A DNA stretch of 38,549 nucleotides from Oehlia diaphana (lineage: Eukaryota; Glomeromycota; Glomeromycetes; Glomerales; Glomeraceae), in contig QZLH01000427.1 in the NCBI GenBank assembly GCA_003833135.1, forward strand, positions 53,161 through 91,709. Reading direction: 5' to 3'. Made by a program: the position numbers and the translations under genes. Positions 32,632 through 38,549 of this stretch are shown here, in pieces. How positions within the stretch are numbered: the stretch's first letter is position 1; each line of letters begins with the position of its first letter. Under the pieces are notes generated by a model. That model did no database searches and had not been told where the DNA came from. It was given only the letters and a program-made list of their open reading frames with translations.

Positions 32632-33040
32632 AAAATATATCAATTTCGGATTTTGTGTTTGTAAATTATTCGTATTATTCAGAACTTGAATGAAAAAAAA
32701 AATTAAATTAACCTGTCACGGATTAGTCAGACGGTCTCGTAAATTTTTACTTGATTCTCTTGGTTCTTCTAATCCTAATTTTTTTCAAGTACGATAAAGG
32801 TAAAAAATGTGAAACTACCAGAATTACTGAGACTATCCTATTGGGGCTGACGTAAATTGAAATCTGAAATAGAATTCACTTAGTAATATCTTAAAGAAAA
32901 TTAAACAGAGTTCATTTCTTGTCATCTTAAAACGTTGTGCATTATATTATAAGAAATAAAACATAAATCGTAATTTATTATTAACATTTAAATACTATAT
33001 AATTTTTCGTAAATTTTGTTAAATACATTCCTTATATGTT
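32632..33040. other. Gene-free interval
   Basis: No gene, RNA or clear repeat recognised in this AT-rich stretch. Confidence 0.4.
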
Positions 33041-33395
33041 ATGAACTATACATGTAGCCGAAAATATAGCTGAATCCGAAAGGTTCGAAATCCGAAGCGA
33101 AACTCTGGCCGAAATTTAAGCACATGGCCGAAATTATTTGGTAATTCTGGCCAAATTTGTGGTGCCGGCCAGAATCATAATCACGTGACGCAGGATAAAA
33201 GTTTAGCCACTGCTATTCATGCCTGCGATGGAATTTTGTATTACACAAATGTTACACTAAATTCATAATGGTCAGACAATTTCGGCCTGAATCTCGACTT
33301 TTGGCGTTTTCAGTTTCGGGAATGGCTGACCGAAACCGAAACCTGAAATTATGCCGAAATTACTGAGTTTCAGCAACATGTATATATGAACTATA
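33041..33395. mobile_element. MITE-like element with 10-11 bp target duplication
   Basis: ATGAACTATA occurs at 33041-33050 and 33386-33395 (11 bp if the preceding T is counted). Inside it, the ends form an imperfect inverted repeat: TATACATGTAGCCGAAA at the left against TATACATGTTGCTGAAA read from the right. The interior is less AT-rich, non-coding, and rich in GGCCGAAAT/ATTTCGGCC words on both strands. A duplication of 9-11 bp is characteristic of Mutator-like elements; because it overlaps the TIR ends, a 7-8 bp (hAT-type) reading is also possible. Confidence 0.7.
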
Positions 33396-33465
33396 GTTTA
33401 ATATGCAATTAATTTTACTTTCCAATACCAGAAAAGATTTTTGCAAAAATAATGATAAATATGGA

Positions 33466-33785
33466 TTAAAGTTTGGATCCGGTCCAAAAGATTGCCCGAT
33501 CCTTTAACCGGTTAACAGGTTAATTAGCCGGTTAAACATTAATTCTAGCCGGCATTGACAATTGACCGGAATTTACTATGTACCACGAAAATCCAAATCT
33601 TACTAATTTTAACTCAAAGTTTTTTACACTTGATAATTTGGAGGGTAGTTTTATTATATAAAATAGCTGAATATAAAGTTATCGATGTTTTTAAAACAAT
33701 TTTGACGACAACTTAGCCGGTAAAACGGTTAAATTACCCTTAGCTTTAACCATCTTAACCGATTAATAGACCGGCAAACTTTACT
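33466..33785. mobile_element. MITE-like element rich in CCGGTTAA motifs
   Basis: The left end TTAAAGTTTGGATCCGGTC matches the reverse complement of the right end (TAAAGTTTGCCGGTC) apart from a few bases. Subterminal words TTAACCGGTTAA, AGCCGGTTAA and TTAACCGATTAA recur on both strands. Non-coding. No clear target duplication. It begins only 70 bp after the preceding element and ends about 255 bp before the kinase ATG at 34042. Confidence 0.55.
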
Positions 33786-34041
33786 ATACCATATTAACCA
33801 TATTAAGAATATGATAGTCACCTTTTTGCAGCAGTGATCAACGAAACGCGGGCTTAAAACAAAAAATATATATGTGTGCGGTCCAAAATTCTGTGTTAGT
33901 TTCATATTACATTTGTGTACTGTTAATTGATCGTCAGTTACATAAATAGACATTCAATGTATGTAATACGGTTGGAAATTTCTTTTCTTCTCTTTCCTCT
34001 TTCTTTTTGAAAAAATATTAAAATTTTTACAAAACTCAATA

Positions 34042-36234
34042 ATGTCTAATAATATCGAATTAAATACTACCGAGAATTCAAATGAATGGATTAATTGGAT
34101 TGATGAGGCTATTACAAAACATTATTTTAAGCATTACGAATTTAAACATTTTAACGATATTCAAGAAATTGGTTCCGGAGGTTTCGGAAAAGTCTATCGC
34201 GCAAATTGGAAAAATTCTGATAAATTTTTTGCATTAAAATCTTTTTTTAATCTCAACAATGCTACAGTAAAAGAAATTGTCAACGAGGTAATTATAATTT
34301 ATCTATACACATATAAAAAGTATACTTGTCTATATAATATACGGCGTTACATTCTTATTTAATATTCTTTATAATTTAGCTTAGACTTCAACGCGAAGTT
34401 GATTTCCATGAGAATGTTATTCGTTTTTGTGGTATTACAACTCCTGATCAAGGTATGATAACATTTTAATATCATATTATTATAATTAGCTAACGAAATT
34501 TTTAAAATAATTTTTTTCTTTTTTTTTTTTTAAGAAATTCAAAACGATAGTCCAAAAAAATATTTATTAGTTATGGAATATGCCGATAGTGGCACTCTTC
34601 GAGATTATTTAAAAGAGAATATTGATAATCTCCCTTGGAATGAAAGGTTAAAACTGGCGTTCCAATTGACTCATGCGGTATCATGTTTACACGATGAAGG
34701 GATTGTGCATAGAGATTTGGTAAATTATTTATATTTTATTTGCCATAAGTACGTTAATTAATTATTTATTTATTTACATTGAATATTAGCACTCCAATAA
34801 TGTACTAGTCCATCAAAACACTATCAAACTGGCTGATTTTGGATTATCAAGAAGGATTGAAGAAACGACTAATTATCAAGAAAGATTGTTTGGAGTGATT
34901 CCTTATGTTGACCCAAAAGTATTGGTTAATCAAAAAAATAATGACAATCAACAATCATACTCATTAGATGAAAAGAGTGACGTTTACAGTATTGGTATTC
35001 TCTTATGGGAAATATCCAGCGGTCATCCACCTTTTCATGATAAACCATATGATCAAAGTTTGGCCATAGAAATTTTACAAGGTCTTAGAGAAAGCCCTGT
35101 TCCTCACACACCCGAAAATTATATGAATATTTATACAGGTAAATGTAAATATAAATTTATTTATAAATTGCGATAATATTACTTTAACTAAAGTTTATTT
35201 TTCTTTTAGATTGTTGGAATGGTGAACCCGACAATCGTCCACCTATTAAACAAGTTGTTTCCGAATTGAAAGCAATTATTGCAAAAGATCCTAATACATC
35301 TGTTCGACCAAGTAAACATCTGCTAAATACAAATACTGCCGAAGTACTTAAAAATAATACGTACAATTCATTTCATGGAGAATTATCACAGATGATACAA
35401 GAATTTGGTACAATGAATACAAAAGAAATGTTATCATTAATGCCATCAAATGATCAAACAAATAAAATTGATGAGAATAAAAATTATAGTGTAATAGTTG
35501 ATAAAATAATTGAAGATATCCTTAATATACGTAGTAATGAAAAGCAAGAAATTCTTAGTTATCTTGAAGAACAAAATACAACACCACAAGAAATTTTTAG
35601 TTGGTTATTAAATAATCAACAAAATTCAAATTATATTGATTTACTAGGTAATTTTTACTATTCTGGAATCGGAACTAACGTTAATAAACATAAGGCAATA
35701 GAATTATTTCAAAAAGCAGCAAATTTAGGAAATAATATAGCTCAATATGATCTTGGAAATTGTTATTTATATGGGATTGGTGTTAATATAGATTATAACA
35801 AAGCATTTGAATTATTTAAACGATCAGCTGAAGGAGAATATCCAGGAGGAATAGCACAATTGGGAAATTGTTATGATAATGAAATTGGAACTAGTATGGA
35901 TAGGGAAAAGGCATTTGAATTGTATCGAAAAGCAGCAAATCTAGGAAGTATGCCTGGAATGGGTAATTTAGCATTTTGTTATCAATATGGAATTGGTACT
36001 GATATTAGTGAACATAAAGCATTTGAATTATATCAAAAGGCTGCAAATTTAGGATATGATATAGCTCAATTCCGTCTTGCTTACATGTTTGAAATTGGAG
36101 ACGGAATAGATAAAGATATGGACAAAGCATATCATTGGTATAAAAAATCTGCTGAACAAGGAAATAGAAATGCCCAAAATAAATTAAAAAGATTTAAGAT
36201 TAGGAAGAAACATAGTTCATGTAAAATAAATTAA
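34042..36234 (+). CDS. TKL-type protein kinase with Sel1 repeats, intact
   Basis: Five in-phase exons: 34042-34287, 34380-34452, 34535-34719, 34790-35138, 35210-36234, giving 625 aa. Residues 13-31 hold the family N-terminal motif (SNEWINWIDEAITKHYFK). Kinase motifs: glycine loop GSGGFG (44-49), ALK with Lys66, HRDLHSNNVL (165-174) with catalytic Asp167 and Asn172, DFG (184-186), and SDVYSIGILLWEISSGHPPF. HRD with LxxN and the LLWE pattern place it among tyrosine-kinase-like enzymes; Ser/Thr or dual specificity cannot be read from sequence. A linker follows, then about five or six Sel1 repeats from about residue 425, ending with the capping unit AYHWYKKSAEQGNRNAQ. Sel1 repeats normally serve as protein-binding scaffolds; a signalling role is inferred. 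It is the only copy in the window with all catalytic residues and an open Sel1 domain. No transmembrane segment or signal peptide, so probably cytosolic. Confidence 0.92.
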
Positions 36235-37946
36235 GAATCTTTTTTAATTTTTAGTTTTTTACTTATTAATTTAAAAGTTAGGCTTAGGTTTTATCCCCTT
36301 AATTATAAATCAAATATTATGTTTATTCATCATAAAAATATTTATTGTGAGTCGTTAACGTGCCCGCAATGGTTTTTTTTATTGCAGGATACTTAGACTG
36401 AGATTTATTGTTCTTTAATTTGTCCTAAAAAAAATTACTTAAATGAAATTGAATTTCACAAAATTGACTTGTTGCATTATTAGAGAAATTTCTGTAAAAG
36501 ATTGTAATGGGATTAAAGTACATTTTTTTGCTTGTTATTTTTTTCAATAAGTTGTCTTAGTAATAAATAATAATGTTAAATTTGTGTTTATTTTATACTT
36601 AGAATCTAATGTTTGATATTGCTGCTCGGTAATGCGACCGACTCGTTATAGTTACATATTTTATATTTTACATGCCAACAAATGTTTCATTCTATCTCTT
36701 AGTTTTACGTAATTACTCAATTACAAATATATTATTGTACTTCAATTATTGGATGAATCAATTATTTCTACGAGGTTAAAATTATAAAATTATGCAACTT
36801 ACTGCCTCGTTTCTTTTGATTTAGAATATATAAACGTTCTTTACATAATAACTGATATGACTAATTACTAGAACATAATAAATGTATTAAAATAATAAGA
36901 TTTTATATTGATATCAATCCTTGTAGACCAATGGTTTTATATCGATCATAACAAGTCTAATAGTCTACTTTTAATAGAGAATACCAATCTTTGACGAATA
37001 TTTTTACCCGAGCGAACATGTAAAATATAGGGGGCGAAATACATACCAAGCGTACAGTACGTGGATTAATACAATGAACAAATATATCATAGACAAATTA
37101 CTGCGTCGTAAGTTGTAGCATTATATCTTTAATAGTCTTTAAATTGTAGCAATAGCAAATGATAAATTAATCATATACACTAATTATGATAAAATTTGAT
37201 TATTGAAAATACTTAAAGCAAGTTACAAAATAAAACAAAGTAAAAATAATTATACTTTCTACTAGTATATATAAAATGAAGTATTTGACAATCAAAATAT
37301 CAGGTTACGAAAATTCTATTGAAAGAAGGGATAATATAATTGTGCCATATATTATTTATTGATACAAGAAAACATGTTAAATTTGTTTAAACCTCTCTTC
37401 ACTTTAATGCATTAAATATATAATTGTTTTGATATCTTACGAATCAAGTATAATCGATCTTTGATCCAAGTTGATAATAAATCGAATAAATTTTGTTTAA
37501 AAATATATGAATAACATACAATATATCGACAAACAGATAAAGCACCTAAAATACACCAAAGCTCTTACGGAACCAGTAGTGAATGATTACAAATATTTGG
37601 TTCCGTACTTCGCATCTTGATCCAATCACATTGATATTACTCTCGTTCACGTCGGTATTATCCTGATCACAGCTAACTCTTCAATTGATCCACCGGTTGA
37701 CGAAACGTCCATACTGTGAAACCCTACACTACTAATTAAGGGGTAATTTGACTCGCTAGATTAATAACAAATTAACAATAAAAAAAATAAAAAAATAAAA
37801 GTCCTGCTTCCAGGGAGTCATCGGTATGGTCTGGAGAAGGACTGTACGTTTAGGTCGTTGGGTCCTTTCTTCCCTTTCTCTCTTATCCTTTCCACTTACT
37901 ATATACTCTTTTGACTGGTAAAAGAGAATCAGAATAGAGACTGGAA
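36235..37946. other. Gene-free interval
   Basis: 1.7 kb without a recognisable gene. The stretch at about 37555-37740 is less AT-rich but has no conserved reading frame. No RNA gene seen. Confidence 0.45.
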
Positions 37947-38481
37947 TTATCTTCCAGTTCGATTTTTTTCTTTCAATTTTGTCCAGCGAGACTCCGCCTT
38001 TCTCAATACTTCCTCTATGCTTTCAAATACTTTTGATGAAATAAGCTTTGTTAGAAAGTTTTTTGACATCGTTCCAAACCAAAGATACTCAAAGTTATTT
38101 AAAAATACAGTACCTTGCGTAATGTCTTGCGAAAGACCTGCAACGCGGAAAAAAAGTAATTTCTTGTTCGAGAGGTAAAGCATTGGGAGAGGTGGCGAGA
38201 TAAAAATATGAAGATACCTCACCTACATCTTGTTGAATAATATTTCCCCAAAATCGAATTTGTAATTTTCGTCTGGAACTCCCTATATAAGAAGAAAAAA
38301 AGAAGATAAACTAATTAATAAGAAAATCACCTCCAAGAATTGAACTTGGACACAGAAATTGTGGAACAAACGGTGATGGATTTTGTTGAGTTGATAAGTT
38401 ATTAAGGAAAGAACTCAACAAAGGAATAAAATAAAGGGTATCACATGTGAAGAAGGAAATCACATGAGATAGATCAAATGA
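37947..38481 (-). CDS. Unrecognised spliced gene, right copy of the inverted duplication (3' part)
   Basis: Exons on the minus strand: from 38481 (5' limit unknown) to 38331, 38282-38223, 38137-37947. Introns are 48 nt (38283-38330) and 85 nt (38138-38222), both GT..AG, and all phases agree. The product reads SFDLSHVISFFTC, later STQQNPSPFVPQFLCPSSIL, SSRRKLQIRFWGNIIQQDV, LSQDITQGTVFLNNFEYLWF and a basic helical C-terminus (KVFESIEEVLRKAESRWTKL, KEKNRTGR). An in-frame TGA at 38482-38484 precedes it and no in-frame ATG is visible, so an upstream exon or decay must be assumed. The repeat context suggests a mobile-element or multicopy gene; function unknown. Confidence 0.5.
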
Positions 38482-38549
38482 TCAAGAAAGGGTAAATTTT
38501 TACAAGACAAAGGATCTCTCTGACACCAATCAGCGCGGTGCTATGCTTC
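38222..38549 (-). repeat. Right arm of large inverted duplication
   Basis: Reverse complement of 27920-28999 without the N run and without the 360-nt insertion; roughly 99% identical over the aligned part. It is cut off by the window end, so its full length is unknown. It encloses about 9.2 kb together with the left arm. Confidence 0.9.

Noticed and set aside
33729..33953. 74-codon minus-strand ORF
   Set aside because: Overlaps the end of a non-coding MITE-like element; no protein feature.

Overview
The window looks like nuclear DNA of an arbuscular mycorrhizal fungus of the Rhizophagus type. It is strongly A/T-rich, with short AT-rich GT..AG introns, microsatellite and homopolymer runs, many decayed mobile elements, and repeated genes joining a tyrosine-kinase-like (TKL) domain to Sel1 (tetratricopeptide-like) repeats. 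That gene type is known to be greatly expanded in Glomeromycotina. The organism is inferred from gene content and composition; no search was run.

Layout: (1) 2290-4296 (+) and 5275-7565 (-) are two kinase-Sel1 genes, tail to tail. The first is open but has lost the catalytic-loop Asn. The second has an open kinase half and a broken Sel1 half. (2) 9843-10194 (-) holds a small secreted Cys-rich protein gene with a 5' UTR intron and a likely one-base frameshift. (3) 10928-12866 (-) is a four-exon HMG-box gene with a Gln/Met-rich tail, and 13400-15155 (+) is an eleven-exon Dug3-type class II glutamine amidotransferase gene. These two divergent genes look intact and conserved. (4) 15156-21186 is mostly non-coding, with remnants of a non-LTR retrotransposon (18575-18814) and a zinc-knuckle transposase (about 19800-20265). 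(5) 21187-22640 (-) is a chimera of two dead kinase fragments. It is followed by a 433-bp inverted-repeat element (22683-23115) and a third kinase-Sel1 locus (23168-25761, -) that carries two frameshifts and a lost splice acceptor. (6) 27309-27770 (+) encodes a small multi-pass membrane protein with its own TATA box. (7) 27920-28999 and 38222-38549 are near-identical inverted copies of an unrecognised spliced gene or element. The left copy contains a run of Ns that the right copy suggests is not a real gap. (8) 30438-31181 (-) shows exons of an unrecognised spliced gene. (9) 33041-33395 and 33466-33785 are two MITE-like elements. They lie just upstream of the only kinase-Sel1 gene with every catalytic motif (34042-36234, +).

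The main theme is birth and decay of one gene family. Four loci and at least three fragments share the same four intron positions, including one right after the catalytic HRDL. They therefore arose by DNA duplication, not retroposition. All intact copies share an N-terminal motif (consensus NEWINWIEEAI) before the kinase domain. The layout (lineage-specific N-terminal motif, kinase, repeat domain with near-identical copies, many pseudogenes) resembles fast-evolving recognition gene families. That functional reading is inference only.
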